64,000 nt of DNA from Triglochin maritima (GCA_963682175.1 OY821789.1:9672001-9736000), one strand, 5' to 3'. Numbered from the stretch's first letter, positions 10,934 through 21,529 are shown. The notes: generated from the letters alone by a model not told the origin. Numbers and translations: made by a program.

Positions 10934-12230
10934 GTTTTTATAGCTCGTACAAATTTTTGTTAGTTGTCAATGATAAAAGTAATATAAATACTTAGATGCT
11001 TGTATTCACGTGATTACTATTATTTACTTTTATAGATATTACCTTATAACATTTGTTTTCTTGATTTCTACTTGATCTATTTTCGTGAATATTACTTATT
11101 TATTATGATTTACTTATTCGTAAAAAATAACAAATAAATATGTCTAATTAGTATGATAATTATGGAATTGATGGAAATTCTTTTTCAGATGTGGAAGAGA
11201 ATTTTTTAATCCAAAATACATCATTAAACTTTCAGCATACCAACACATGAGTTGTGAGATGGGGCGGACCCAAGACAGAATTGAAGGTGGGTACCATATA
11301 ACCGTAAACAGACTCTCAGAGCACCCTTAATGTGACTCTCTTATATGGCGCTCAGGCAAACCCCCTAACGGGAGGAGCTAAGGATGCAAATGCTAACAAA
11401 TTATCCGAGTATAATTACAATTTGGTTGATATTTGGTAAAAAAGTTTTTACAGAATATATGTTTTTTATTTGTTTTTATTTTTTACATTTTTTTAAATTT
11501 ATTTATTTTACTCATGATTGATCTCCAAATGACGTGGAGGGGAGAGAATGTATGGTGTTTGGGGGTTTCAGGGCACGATTAAAGGTGAATATAGAGAAAA
11601 AAACAGATTGCTGTTAAAGATGACCTAAGAATTGGGTGGATACCCTCTTGCGAAAAATAAAGGTGAGCACACTTCAAGCAAATGATACATAACATTATTA
11701 ACATAAAAAATCAGGCGTAGGCACTTACCTACGCCTGGGGTCCGCCCCTAGTTGTGAGGTTTGAGTTTTCATAAAGGTACTAAAACTTAATAGTTCAAAT
11801 CTCAAAATCTAAACAGATAAACATGAGGATTGATGTATGGGTTTGATGTATGGGTTTTGAGTTTGCGAACTTCACACCCAAATTAAACCTCATGTTTATG
11901 TGTTTGGACTTTGAGTTTTGAAATATTAAGTTTTGGTACCCTAAGCTGAAAGTTGAAGGTTGTATTTTGGACTAACAAACTATCTTTCACATATGGAGAA
12001 AAAACCATTCATCAGTCTCCAAGGCGTCATACTAATTAGACATATCTACTTGTTATTTTTACGAATAAGTAAATCAAAGTAAATAAGTAATATTCATACG
12101 CAAATCAAGTGAAAATAATATATAATTTTTTTCTAGAAAGTAATATCCATAAAAGTAAATGAAAGTAATCACATGAATACAAGCATCTAAATCATATGTA
12201 TAATATATACGAGCTATAAAAAAATAAAAA
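10934..12230. mobile_element. Fold-back element, split by a hAT MITE
   Basis: Long diverged inverted repeat. The left arm (about 10934-11258, resuming at 11751-11850) is the reverse complement of the right arm (about 11865-12230). Shared blocks include TTATAGCTCGTA, TTAGATGCTTGTATTC, GTCTAATTAGTATGA, TCCAAAATACA and ATAAACATGAGG. Without the insertion it would be about 800 bp with arms near 350-400 bp. No coding capacity. Outer ends and target duplication are not resolved. Confidence 0.75.
11259..11750. mobile_element. hAT-type MITE nested in the fold-back
   Basis: A 492-bp insertion with 8-bp duplications GTTGTGAG at 11251-11258 and 11751-11758, and terminal repeats ATGGGGCGGACCC (left) and TAGGGGCGGACCC (right, read inward). 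The 8-bp duplication and GGGGCGG-type ends fit hAT MITEs. No reading frame of note. Confidence 0.85.
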
Positions 12231-12369
12231 CCAAAAGTGAGCAAAACACTTTCGGGGAATATTGTAATGAAAATTGGGGATATGGAGTGGAAATAAGGAA
12301 GTTGATTTGAACAATTACAAATAAATCTTTGAGTTTTGCAAAACTCTGGCATGTCTTAGCAACGTTTAC

Positions 12370-12535
12370 GTAGGCGACCGCCTAGGCGTTAGGCGGTCGC
12401 CTAGGCGGTCGCCGGTGGCGGTGGTCGCCTGGGCGACCACCGCCTTTCGCCCAGCAGAGCTGGGCGAAATAGGCGATCGCCTAGGCGATCATTTCGCCTA
12501 GGCGATCGCCTAGGCGAGAGCCGTTGGAGGTTCTC
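12370..12535. repeat. Left subterminal CGCCTAGGCG palindrome cluster
   Basis: Several overlapping CGCCTAGGCG / GGCGATCGCC palindromes within 165 bp of the left end of the hAT element, mirrored at 15670-15755 near the right end. Subterminal clusters like this are typical transposase-binding sites in Ac/hAT elements. Confidence 0.8.
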
Positions 12536-12610
12536 CAACGGCTCTCTCCTTTTAATTTTTTTATTATTTTTTTTTTCAAAAATTACAACTTTGCCACTAG
12601 CCCCAAATCC

Positions 12611-12618
12611 TATATAAA
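12611..12618 (+). promoter_or_regulatory. TATA box of the hAT transposase
   Basis: TATATAAA about 275 bp upstream of the transposase ATG, followed by a CT-rich leader (CTCTTCTTCTTC). A leader intron is possible. Confidence 0.6.
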
Positions 12619-12891
12619 CCCCTCCAAACCTCTTCATTTTTCACACATCTCTCATTCTCTTCTTCTTCATAATCCTATTCTCATCATCAACCTTCCTAAT
12701 CATCAAGTTTTGCGATTAAGTCTCCGGTCTGGTGCTTAGTTTTGAAGTTGGAAAGTGAAGTCTCCGATCCGTTTCTTCATTCTTCAACCGTCAAAATCAA
12801 GTGCACTCTTTCTAACTTCTCTTTAGAATTAAATTAATTAGTATTTTATTTTCATATTAGTCTAAATTTTATATTAGTCTAGTTTTAAGAT

Positions 12892-15387
12892 ATGGCTTAC
12901 GTACCCGGCACTAGTCTACCTATGCATCACGAGAGTTACGATGACCTAAGACCTACCCGTACAAATGACCCCGGTTGGAATACTGCCCATTACATTAGCG
13001 CTAATGATAAAAATTGTATTGTCTGTGAGTTATGTGGTAAGGAAACTAGAGGTGGTATAGCCCGTCACAAACAACATCTTGCACACACACCCGGTAGCAA
13101 TGCTAGACCTTGTGATAAAGTTCCTGACTCTATTAAACAAGACATAACTGCATACATGATTAGAAACAGTAGGACATTACAAAACGAAAATGTATGTCTT
13201 GATGATTATGTAGACCGAGAAAACATAGAATTTGATCTAGAAACCGGGTCGGGTTCCGGTTCTGCTCCGACCCCAACCTCCCGTTCTCGCCCCGTTCCTG
13301 GTCGAAAGAGACAAAAACAACGTTTGTGGGCACCATTTTGCGGACGTGGGAAGGACGTGGTTTCCGGCCCCCAACAAACAACCATCGAAAGAACCTTTAG
13401 AAAAGAAGATAGGAAAACAATTAATCAAAAATGGGCTAGGTTTTTCTATAGATGTGGTATATCATTCAACACTGTAAGGACGCCTGAGTGGAAGGAAGCA
13501 ATATCCGCTACTAGTACTTACGGACCCGGACTTAAACCCATGACGTATCATGAAGTTAGTGACTCGTGCCTTAAACAAGAAATTGACTACACTAGAGGTA
13601 TACTAGAATCGTACAGACAAGATTGGGCAACATACGGGTGCACGTTGATGACAGATGGGTGGACTGATAGGTCCGGTAGGAGTATAATCAATTTTCTAGT
13701 AAATTGTCCGACAGGTACCATGTTCATGAGGTCTGTAGATGCTTCCGGTCACTCTCACACCGTAGACTACCTGTACAAGCTGATGGACAAGGTAGTTGGC
13801 GAGATTGGCGAAGAACACGTTGTTCAGGTGGTCACCGACAACGCCGCCGCGTACGTACTTGCCGGTAGGATGTTGCAACAAAAAAGAAGGAGATTGTTTT
13901 GGACTCCCTGTGCAGCGCATTGCATCGATCTCATCTTGGAGGATATTGGCAAGTTGTTTTTGAAGACTATTGCTTTAGCTCGGAAGATCATCAAACATTT
14001 CAACAGCTCTGTCATGTTGTTGAAGAGGATGCGAATTGCCATTGAAGGGAACCTGCTACGCCCTGCTGTCACGAGATTTGCCACCGCATTTCTGAGTTTG
14101 CAAAGGTTATTTCTGAAGAAAGACAAACTCCGAGCCTTTGTTGTTTCCCCGGGGTACAACGATCCTAATGCAAGTTGGATAAAGAACAAGAAAAAGAAGG
14201 AGATCTCTACTGAAGTTGCCGAGACCATTCTACAAAGTGGTTTCTGGACCAACGTCGTAAAGGCACTGAAGGCCTCACAACCTATGGTTCAGGTTCTTAG
14301 ACTTGTTGACGGCGATGAGAAACCAGCGATGGGATATCTGTGTGACGCAATGGAGAAAGCCAAAGAACAAATCATGAGGAACTTTGACGGAAACCCGAGG
14401 TTGTACAAGCAAGTCATCGACCTCATCGACACCAGGTGGGGTCCAGGGAAGATGATGTCATCACCGCTACATTCTGCTGGTTTCTTACTCAACCCTGGTA
14501 CCTTCTTCTCCGTCCCACCTCAGGATCGAAATGTAGCTTTCAATGAGCATATGCCTGGATTCATGGATGTCGTAGAGCGGCTCGTCCCCACTCCTGCAGA
14601 ACAAGACAAGATTTGCGGTTTACTTGATCGTTACAAGAACTCCCTCGGAATATTCTCGAGGGATATGGTCGTCAGACAAAGGTCGGAAAGAAGACCTATA
14701 GATTGGTGGCAATCGTATGGCGCAGACATGGGAGAGACTGCATTACAGAGGTTGGCCGTGAGGGTGTTGGGATTGACATGTTCGGCATCAGGTTGTGAGC
14801 GGAATTGGAGTGTCTTCGAGCAGTTGCACTCAACGAGAAGGAACAGGTTGGCTGTGAAGAAGATGAATGACTTGGTGTATGTGAACTACAACCAAAAGTT
14901 AAGGCAAAGGTTTCAGCAAAGGATGGAGAAGCCTGGATTTTATGACCCCATCAGTGTGGAGTACGATCTCTTCGACGAGCATCCGTGGTTGGTAGAAACT
15001 GAAGATCCGGTCTTCGCTGGAGAGGAGCTTACATGGGCCGATGTCGAGGAAGCAGCTTTGGGACATTCTTCTTCACGGAGACGCTTTGCTCGATCCATGT
15101 CCACTGCATCTGACCCGCGGTGTTCTACTGCATCTGACGCGCCATTATTAGGTCGTGGCATGGATGATGCCATCGTTCACATCAGTTCTAGAGATCCAGG
15201 TGCATCGAGTTCTCAACCACCGATGGACATCGACGAGCAATATGTCCAAACCGACGATGAAGAAACTGAAGAAGATGATGTCTACGTCGACAATCCGAAT
15301 GAGAACGACTCCGACGACTCTGATGGTGGTGGAGGATATGATATGGTTCCCAGTTGGACATTAGATCAATGTGTCCAATGGAATTAG
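12892..15387 (+). CDS. hAT transposase (BED finger, dimerisation domain)
   Basis: An 831-residue uninterrupted hAT-superfamily transposase. A BED-type zinc finger is visible near the N-terminus (C45-x2-C48, then H59 and H65 in IARHKQHLAH), for DNA binding. The RNase-H-like core follows with LMTDGWTDRSG (Asp255, typical of the DUF659 region), VVTDNAAAY (Asp316) and the conserved Glu636 in GCERNWS. The hAT C-terminal dimerisation region is seen in ALQRLAVRVLGL to NDLVYVNYN. The tail is acidic and serine-rich. The start ATG follows an AT-rich leader; the stop lies 383 bp inside the right end. All catalytic landmarks are present with no frame disruption. Related inactive plant proteins are domesticated transposases, but the intact flanking ends argue this is a mobile copy. 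Confidence 0.95.
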   Translation: MAYVPGTSLPMHHESYDDLRPTRTNDPGWNTAHYISANDKNCIVCELCGKETRGGIARHKQHLAHTPGSNARPCDKVPDSIKQDITAYMIRNSRTLQNENVCLDDYVDRENIEFDLETGSGSGSAPTPTSRSRPVPGRKRQKQRLWAPFCGRGKDVVSGPQQTTIERTFRKEDRKTINQKWARFFYRCGISFNTVRTPEWKEAISATSTYGPGLKPMTYHEVSDSCLKQEIDYTRGILESYRQDWATYGCTLMTDGWTDRSGRSIINFLVNCPTGTMFMRSVDASGHSHTVDYLYKLMDKVVGEIGEEHVVQVVTDNAAAYVLAGRMLQQKRRRLFWTPCAAHCIDLILEDIGKLFLKTIALARKIIKHFNSSVMLLKRMRIAIEGNLLRPAVTRFATAFLSLQRLFLKKDKLRAFVVSPGYNDPNASWIKNKKKKEISTEVAETILQSGFWTNVVKALKASQPMVQVLRLVDGDEKPAMGYLCDAMEKAKEQIMRNFDGNPRLYKQVIDLIDTRWGPGKMMSSPLHSAGFLLNPGTFFSVPPQDRNVAFNEHMPGFMDVVERLVPTPAEQDKICGLLDRYKNSLGIFSRDMVVRQRSERRPIDWWQSYGADMGETALQRLAVRVLGLTCSASGCERNWSVFEQLHSTRRNRLAVKKMNDLVYVNYNQKLRQRFQQRMEKPGFYDPISVEYDLFDEHPWLVETEDPVFAGEELTWADVEEAALGHSSSRRRFARSMSTASDPRCSTASDAPLLGRGMDDAIVHISSRDPGASSSQPPMDIDEQYVQTDDEETEEDDVYVDNPNENDSDDSDGGGGYDMVPSWTLDQCVQWN

Positions 15388-15778
15388 TTAGTTAGCTTGT
15401 AATTCTACTTTCTCTTTTATCTACTATTGTATGAACTCTGAGTTACTTTGTAATCGTACTACTGAGCAATAAATTGTATACCTAAGTGTTTAGGTGGGTA
15501 GAGGGGGTGCCTAGTGAGGCCTTGGTCGAGGAACTAGGTGTCTTTTCGAAGCCTAAACATGTATGGTAGTTTTAGAAAATATTTGTGTATTTTTTTCTAT
15601 TTTTCCCGATTTTTCCTGATTTTTTTATCTATTTTATGAAAATTAATTGAATTTAAAAATAAAAAAAATTACCGCCCAGCCCTGGGCGGTCGCACAACCG
15701 CCTAGGCGATCGCCCAGGCGACCGGACGCCGCCGGCCGCCTAGGCTCGCCTAGGCGGTGCCTGAACGTTGTGTCTTAG

Positions 15779-16170
15779 TGTATTACAAAATTCAACTTTT
15801 AAGCTAAAAAAACAACTCAAAACTCGTTCTTAAGAAAAATATGTTTGGATGACAAAAGTTGAGTTTTGAGGTTTACAAAACTCAAAACTCATCCAATTCT
15901 CAACTAATCCAAACACACCCGTGGAGTTTTGAGGTACGCAACTTATCTCAAAACTCTTGAGTTTTGAAAATCAAACCTCGAGTTATCCAAACGGATTCAC
16001 TGAGGTTTCAGTTTTGAGTTTTTGTAAGACGGTAAAGGTACAAAATTCAATATTTCATGACGTAAAAACTCAAACATGTAAACATGATGCTCGAGGTTTG
16101 AACATGAAACGTACGTGAAGTTTTAAATCTCAATCTTCAAAACTCAATTTATCCAAACGAAACCTACATA
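15779..16170. repeat. GAGTTTTGAG-type inverted repeats (fold-back relative)
   Basis: Repeated short inverted blocks of the form TTGAGTTTTGAGG / CCTCAAAACTC, bracketed by TGTTTGGAT and ATCCAAACA. The segment 16010-16165 is a diverged relative of 11755-11900 in the fold-back element on the other side of the hAT insertion, so both may be remnants of one family. Confidence 0.6.
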
Positions 16171-16919
16171 GATGTGAAAGGATGACCAAGGGAAATGGTG
16201 ATCAAGGGTTGGCAGGGATCTTCAAGGGTCTTTGAAGAACGGTCACGGTGTATGAAGTGCTTTGGCAATTACCTAAGAGTGACAAATAATCTGTATACTC
16301 GATGTGGCGGGCGTTGTCTTGTCTACCTGACAATCGCTCGGTGAAACTTGTCTTATGCTTACACAGAAGTGGATAACATTAAGTTTTTAAAGTGCATACG
16401 TCCACCACATACGTCTACTGATTAAATAATAATACACACGTGTGTATTTATGTACTTCATCGGGCAAAAAGAGGACTCAAAAGTCAACCAACTCGATCAG
16501 CTTAAACCAGTTAAGCTGCACTGGTCCTTCTGTAGATCACTGATGACAACGAATTGTTTCAATAAAATTTAAATAAATTATCCTAAACAAAGTAATAAAA
16601 AAGAGAGCATAAAAATGACCACGTGACACAAGGTAACAAACACAGGTAACATATAAAATAAAATTATACTCCACTTTGGGACTAGCAAAGAAGCTCTCCA
16701 CCAAAGTAATAATACCATCACTAGAATTAAATACAAGGAATAATACAAGTAATAATACACGTACCCATTCTTCATTGGCTTTTTCTCTAGTAGAAGCAAT
16801 AATAAGGTGTATGCATTCTGTATGAACATAGAAATATAAAATAAAGTGAGGAGATTGCTATGTGAGTAAAAAAAAAAGAAACATTCTCTGCATCAATTTG
16901 CCAACAAAAAATGGCTCTA
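16171..16919. other. Intergenic, probable 3' region of the CCB3-like gene
   Basis: AT-rich; no gene recognised. Confidence 0.35.
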
Positions 16920-17408
16920 CTACTGCACTTGTTGTGAGAGCAAAACCAGAAGGCCTTGGGGTCCAACCAGTATTTCATTCAGGAAGCTCAGTAGACCGAA
17001 CCATACCACTGGTGTAACATCCACTCCCCCGACAGGTTGTATGACTCTCCTGGTAACTTCAAGAATTGGTTCAGTAGGTGCGAAAGCTATTACATACGGA
17101 AACTTGTCCACTGGGAGCTTGGGGTACCATGACATCACGATCCTTACGATGAAGAGAAATCCAAATGCCGATAAAATTGGACCCGTTATTCCAACCAACA
17201 ACTTTGCCGTCACAGGGTCTAGATCAAGCAACACCAGGTTGGGCCAATGGAACAACATCGTGCTGGAATCCTCTGTTACTTGTGCTGCAGCACTTGACCC
17301 GTTCATCATTCCATAAAGGGACACTAAGAATGTATAAGCACTACTTTTGGTGGTCATCGACGAACTCTTCAACCATGGGGCTGAGTTGCACGACTTCATA
17401 TTTTCTTC
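16920..17408 (-). CDS. CCB3: YGGT-family thylakoid protein, CCB3-like (3' exon)
   Basis: The exon follows a CTCTGTAG acceptor and encodes about 162 residues to the stop. The C-terminal part carries the YGGT/YlmG signature: a membrane segment (GPILSAFGFLFIVRIVM), the amphipathic WYPKLPVDKFPYV, APTEPILEVTRRV, and a second membrane segment (TPVVWFGLLSFLNEILV), ending GPQGLLVLLSQ. This is characteristic of plant CCB3, which acts in covalent haem binding to cytochrome b6 in the thylakoid membrane. The first exon with the chloroplast transit peptide was not found between here and 21 kb, so the gene model is incomplete. In-frame methionines (17399) allow an internal start, but that product would lack a clear transit peptide. 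Confidence 0.8.
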   Translation of the reverse strand, partial: EENMKSCNSAPWLKSSSMTTKSSAYTFLVSLYGMMNGSSAAAQVTEDSSTMLFHWPNLVLLDLDPVTAKLLVGITGPILSAFGFLFIVRIVMSWYPKLPVDKFPYVIAFAPTEPILEVTRRVIQPVGGVDVTPVVWFGLLSFLNEILVGPQGLLVLLSQQVQ

Positions 17409-18794
17409 CTACAGAGATGCAAAATCGTAGATGTCATCAAAGATTAAGATTGTCAAGTGTCAATGCCCATCGAGTAAAAGAATGCTCAAGAAGATAGTAC
17501 GAGCTTTATGATGTGTTTTTTTGTTAGGGACAAGAATATTTTTTATGCAGACTAGTTTGACTATTATCTATTAGCATGCTGCCCCCAACATGCGTTCCAT
17601 CCACATTACAAAGAATAAATTTTGCTACACATTTGAGGAGAAAACACACAAATATTAGAAATGTCAATATCCAAGAAAATAAAAAAAGCCAATACAACAT
17701 CAAAAGGAGGAAAAATGAGTTCAAAGGGAACTCCTCAACATTTTAGTTATTGGTTAGAACCAAATTCCAAATTTAACTTCTAACTGAGTGGCACTTACGA
17801 AGTTTTAGAAATACAAATTCCTAGATTGAAGCCGACAACGAGTGACAAATTAGACCAATGAACATGTAATACATTGTAATATGTAGTATCTTATTTTCTA
17901 TTGAAAAGTATGAGTCTCCAACTCAAAACCAATAAGTGATAAGTGGACGGACCTTTCAACTTATAACATAGGAGAATGTCCACAAATCTTCCAATGTGGG
18001 ACTATTTTCTGACATTATCTCCACAAGAGACCAATACTTATGCTTCTATATTAGATGTCCACACTTTGCAGAAGGCCATATTAGATGCATGTCTATCAAA
18101 ATTCTTAAGATAATTATTTTGTGAGTTTTGATAAGTTTGGAGCTTATACAAATACTAGAAGTTTGAGATGGGCACTTGCAGATACACGTGTTACGAATTA
18201 TCCTACGTCGTGACAACTAGTAACACAATGAAGTTTTCTCTTCTGATAGTGAAGATCAGTGATTGAATCCTAGCAATCCTATTCAAATGTTTGGGATTTA
18301 AAATTGGGGTGGGGTAGAGTATATTAAATATAAAAGTTATCTCTTCTGGTAATGTATATTGCATTAATGGATGAAAACATAAATTAGTTGGGGACGCAAC
18401 ACACGCAACAATTCGAACAGAATACATCCACCATACATATTCAAATACAAGCTTATGAAATCAAGTTATATATCTAAAACTCAATATCCTAGAGCAGTCA
18501 ATCTTAAAGCCAACTTGATTTTGTGTTTGGAAGTTGTCCCACTCAATCTTATACCCTTCAACTATGAGTAGCTCATTTAACACTTGATCCTCATGTTTCG
18601 TGTGATCTGTGAGGGAACGAAAACCAACTGTACCAACATTTGTGTATTTTTTTGTCAATTAGTTGTTGCACTTTCTAATAACAAAACAACTGATTACAAT
18701 CTACAAAGGGAATGGGGAGATAACTAATTACAATCAGCAACTTGGGTTACAAACTAAACTCGTCCAGCATTTCTCTCATGTTCGAAAATCTTCC
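17409..18794. other. Intron or intergenic, upstream of the CCB3-like exon
   Basis: About 1.4 kb, AT-rich. If the CCB3-like gene is functional its 5' exon should be here or further right; I could not identify one. Confidence 0.3.
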
Positions 18795-18802
18795 ATCCGC
18801 AG

Positions 18803-19490
18803 TAGGACTGTCTATTTTAGCTCGAGCTCGAGACTCGATTTAGGCTCAGCTCGATAATTACCCTACTCAGGATCGACTTGAAAATTAACGAGCCGAGCAG
18901 AAACACCTTCCCCAGCTCGAATCACTTACGAGCTGACTCGAGCTTAACTCGAAAAAACTCGAACTCGACTCGATACTCGTTTAAAATTTTAATACATCTA
19001 TATTTGATGATTAATATTGTAATTTCGCTTCTTTAAAAAATGTAACTCTAAAATGAAATACAGTTACTTAAAGTTTTGGGGTGGTGTTGGTAGGAGATGT
19101 AGACGTATCATGTATAACTATTCTAAATTTCTGAATTGTGATTTTTTTCAAAACTATGAAATTTTAAGTTTAAGGTCGATTTAATATAAAATTTGGATTT
19201 TATTTTACCTTTTTATCATTCAATTTTGATTTGTTTAAGTTTTAAGTAGGTGATTATGTGAAAATCGAAGCCAAAAAATTGAGCTCGAGTTGAGTTGAGA
19301 CAAGCATGTGTGTTACATCCTTAATGAGTTGAGTCGCGAGTCAAGTCGAGCTGGCTCGAATCGAGTCGAGTTCGAGTCGGGCTCCCCGACTTGAAAGCTT
19401 ATTGAGCCGACTCCCGAGCCGACTCGATAAGGATTCAAGTCAAGCTCAAGCAGGGGAGGCTTGACTCGATTCGACTTGTTGAAACTCCTA
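18803..19490. mobile_element. hAT-like MITE rich in CTCGAGCTCGA
   Basis: A 688-bp element with ends TAGGACTGTC (left) and TAGGAGTTTC (right, read inward), flanked by the imperfect 8-bp duplication ATCCGCAG (18795-18802) and CTCCGCGG (19491-19498). Both subterminal regions are full of GACTCGA/GAGCTCG blocks in opposite orientation. The TAGG-TGTC type end is common among plant hAT MITEs. The duplication matches at only 6 of 8 positions, so the insertion is old. Confidence 0.7.
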
Positions 19491-19829
19491 CTCCGCGGTC
19501 TGTTCCGCCGTGAGGTACGCAAAAAGGGAGAAAGAAAATGTCATGCTTTCTCAATTCCCCTTTCTTCTATGTTTTGGTTCAGTTAATCTAAGCCACAACC
19601 GAAGTCCAACCAGAAAGAATTTTCGAGTTTTGGAAAATTGAGAGGCTATTTACACAACCTTGCAACTACTTTTATCTATTTCAATAAATAACCCTCACTC
19701 ACATCAAGCAATTTTCTCAAGGCACTCCTATTCGTTCGTAATTTGTGTTTACAACTATAACATTTTTCCTTTAGTTGAGCATAAATAATATGCTTCTTTA
19801 CATAACACACTCACTTTGAAGGTTAATAG

Positions 19830-19947
19830 TTTTTTTTTTTGAAATTCGTATAATGTATTCAAATTAAACATACATTGGTGTTCCCATTGTGATTCGAACT
19901 GGTGACCTCAAACTTAGAAACCACCAATTGAGCTACACCACTTGTGT
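19830..19947 (-). mobile_element. tRNA-derived SINE
   Basis: A 118-bp element read on the minus strand. It begins with an RNA polymerase III A-box-like TGTAGCTCAATTGG, has a B box AGTTCGAATC about 40 bases later, and ends in an 11-A tail. It is flanked by 17-bp target duplications, ACTTTGAAGGTTAATAG (19813-19829) and ACTTTGAAGGTTAGTAG (19948-19964), with one difference. Promoter boxes, tail and duplication together make the call secure; I did not match it to a named family. Confidence 0.88.
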
Positions 19948-19964
19948 ACTTTGAAGGTTAGTAG

Positions 19965-21014
19965 TTACAAAAGCATTTGAATATCTATTTCATTGGTCTA
20001 TTTGTACGGTTGGACCTAATAATTCATGTTTATACCTTTCCATATTTCGAATTTTTTATTCTGAAATTAATCCTAGAAAAGCTCTCCTTTTCATATTTGC
20101 CATATTTCAAGGAAGTAAGTCCTAGAAAAGCTCTCCTATCAAGGAAATAACCTCACCAAAAAAAACTGTACTACTGCATAATAAATACAAAAACTACCAT
20201 CAGTATGCCGGAACCCAACTTACTCATTTTCCCATCAATTGGTAAAAAACTGCTCCTCTTGCACAAAGCAAAGGGAAAAAAAAGGCAGAACCCTCTTTCT
20301 CCATTGGGACATGTTCTTCACCGACCAGGCGACCATGCTTCACACAACAATATGTCAATATATATAGATGCAATTTTTCTTTGACGTCCTCTCCTATCTT
20401 GACTTATGCAATCTGGTTCTACTACCTTCTTCAATTTCTCTTTTTTATTCCAATATCTTATGTGATTTTTACCTCTATTCCTGTTAGCCCTCCTATTTTG
20501 AGAACATGAATGTAACTGTGTTGTATTTTGAATTTTTTTATGGGCAAATTATGAGGTTTGCAGGAATTGTTGATGGCAATTATTCTAGACTTGGCGAAAT
20601 TTCAAAACATGATTCCTAGATGAGAATTGATCAGCAAATCCTAAAAAATCTGGTATTTAAAGTCTTATCGCCTAAAGAAATCACTGAACATCAAACCTTT
20701 GCCATTTAAAAGTGAAAATGTTCAAAATAGTATAATAACGACAACATATTTAAATCCAAATCCATTATTCAGGCTCAGTGAAATATTTGATTCCCAGAAA
20801 TAAAATTTATCATGACTCAGTTCCAAGATGCCCATAGTAGTTCAACTGAAATTCATTTCACTAATAAATTTGAATTTTGTTTCTACCGCAGATTTGGCGT
20901 TGAAATATCCACACTGTTTAATAAAATTCCTATAAAAGAGAAGAAAAAAGTAGTTGAAATGGTGTTTAGAAGCACATTTCGAAGAAAATTCTAAATGCAC
21001 GTCCAATTACCAAC
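19965..21014. other. Region where the cpFtsY 3' exons would be expected
   Basis: About 1 kb below cpFtsY exon 2. I searched by eye on the minus strand for the GTPase exons (P-loop GVNGGGKTT type) and found none here or further left. Confidence 0.4.
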
Positions 21015-21515
21015 CTTGATCTCGCTTCCTGATTTTAACTTCCCAGCCAAGATATCATCCCGGAGGCTATCCACAATCTTCATTGAAATCCTCGGCCCGA
21101 AATCCAACACGAGCAACGCCTACAAGAAGTTAACGAGAAATTACACAACAAAAACCTAAATCAATCCAGAGAAAACACACACACACACAAAAAAAAAAAA
21201 AAATCTCACCTCTTCGAGCTCATCAAGGACACGGTCGGTTTCGGCGAGGTTCCAATAGAGCAAAAACTCGTCGACGACGGCGAGATTCTCTCTGGTTTTG
21301 GAGAATCCGGAGAAGATCTTCTCCACGTCGCTCTTGGGCTTCTCCTTCGGCAACCGGCCCAGCCTCGTTAAGAACTCGGTCTGCTGCCAGCCGGCCGAGC
21401 ATCTGAACCGGGCGGTTGAGGTGGTGTGGAGATGCAAAGTGGAAGGGTGTGGGGAGTTGGAGGGGAAGGAGATGGGATGGGAAGTGGAGAGACGGGAGTG
21501 AGAGGAAAGGATCAT
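21015..21515 (-). CDS. CPFTSY: Chloroplast SRP receptor cpFtsY, 5' fragment (exons 1-2)
   Basis: cpFtsY is the thylakoid-associated GTPase receptor for cpSRP54, needed to insert light-harvesting proteins. Exon 1 (21515..21210, 102 codons) encodes a serine/threonine-rich transit peptide then FRCSAGW, FLTRLGRLPKEK, SDVEKIFSGFSKTRENLAV and WNLAETDRVLDELEE. Exon 2 (21119..21015, 35 codons) continues ALLVLDFGPRIS to KLKSGSEIK and ends at a good GT donor. These match the N-domain of plant cpFtsY closely with clean phase-0 splice sites. The G-domain exons, which hold the GTPase motifs, are missing from the window. So this is either a truncated duplicate or a gene broken by rearrangement in intron 2. 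Confidence 0.88.
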
Positions 21516-21529
21516 CCTTTTGTTGCTGT

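Larger units (their letters stand above)
12360..15770 (+). mobile_element. Full-length hAT DNA transposon
   Basis: A 3,411-bp element with perfect 8-bp duplications TGTCTTAG at 12352-12359 and 15771-15778. Both ends start CAACGTT (terminal repeat CAACGTTTACG / CAACGTTCAGG). Both subterminal regions (12370-12535 and 15670-15755) are packed with the palindrome CGCCTAGGCG and CGATCGCC variants. One uninterrupted transposase gene lies inside. Intact ends, intact duplications and an open transposase indicate a recent, possibly still autonomous insertion. Confidence 0.95.

Noticed and set aside
12401..12637. Arg/Pro-rich minus-strand frame
   Set aside because: Translation of the CGCCTAGGCG palindromes at the hAT terminus.
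13160..14492. Several minus-strand frames
   Set aside because: Shadows of the hAT transposase on the opposite strand.
19880..19947. Possible functional tRNA gene
   Set aside because: A and B boxes are present but the sequence does not fold with paired acceptor and anticodon stems, and the poly-A tail with target duplications marks it as a SINE.
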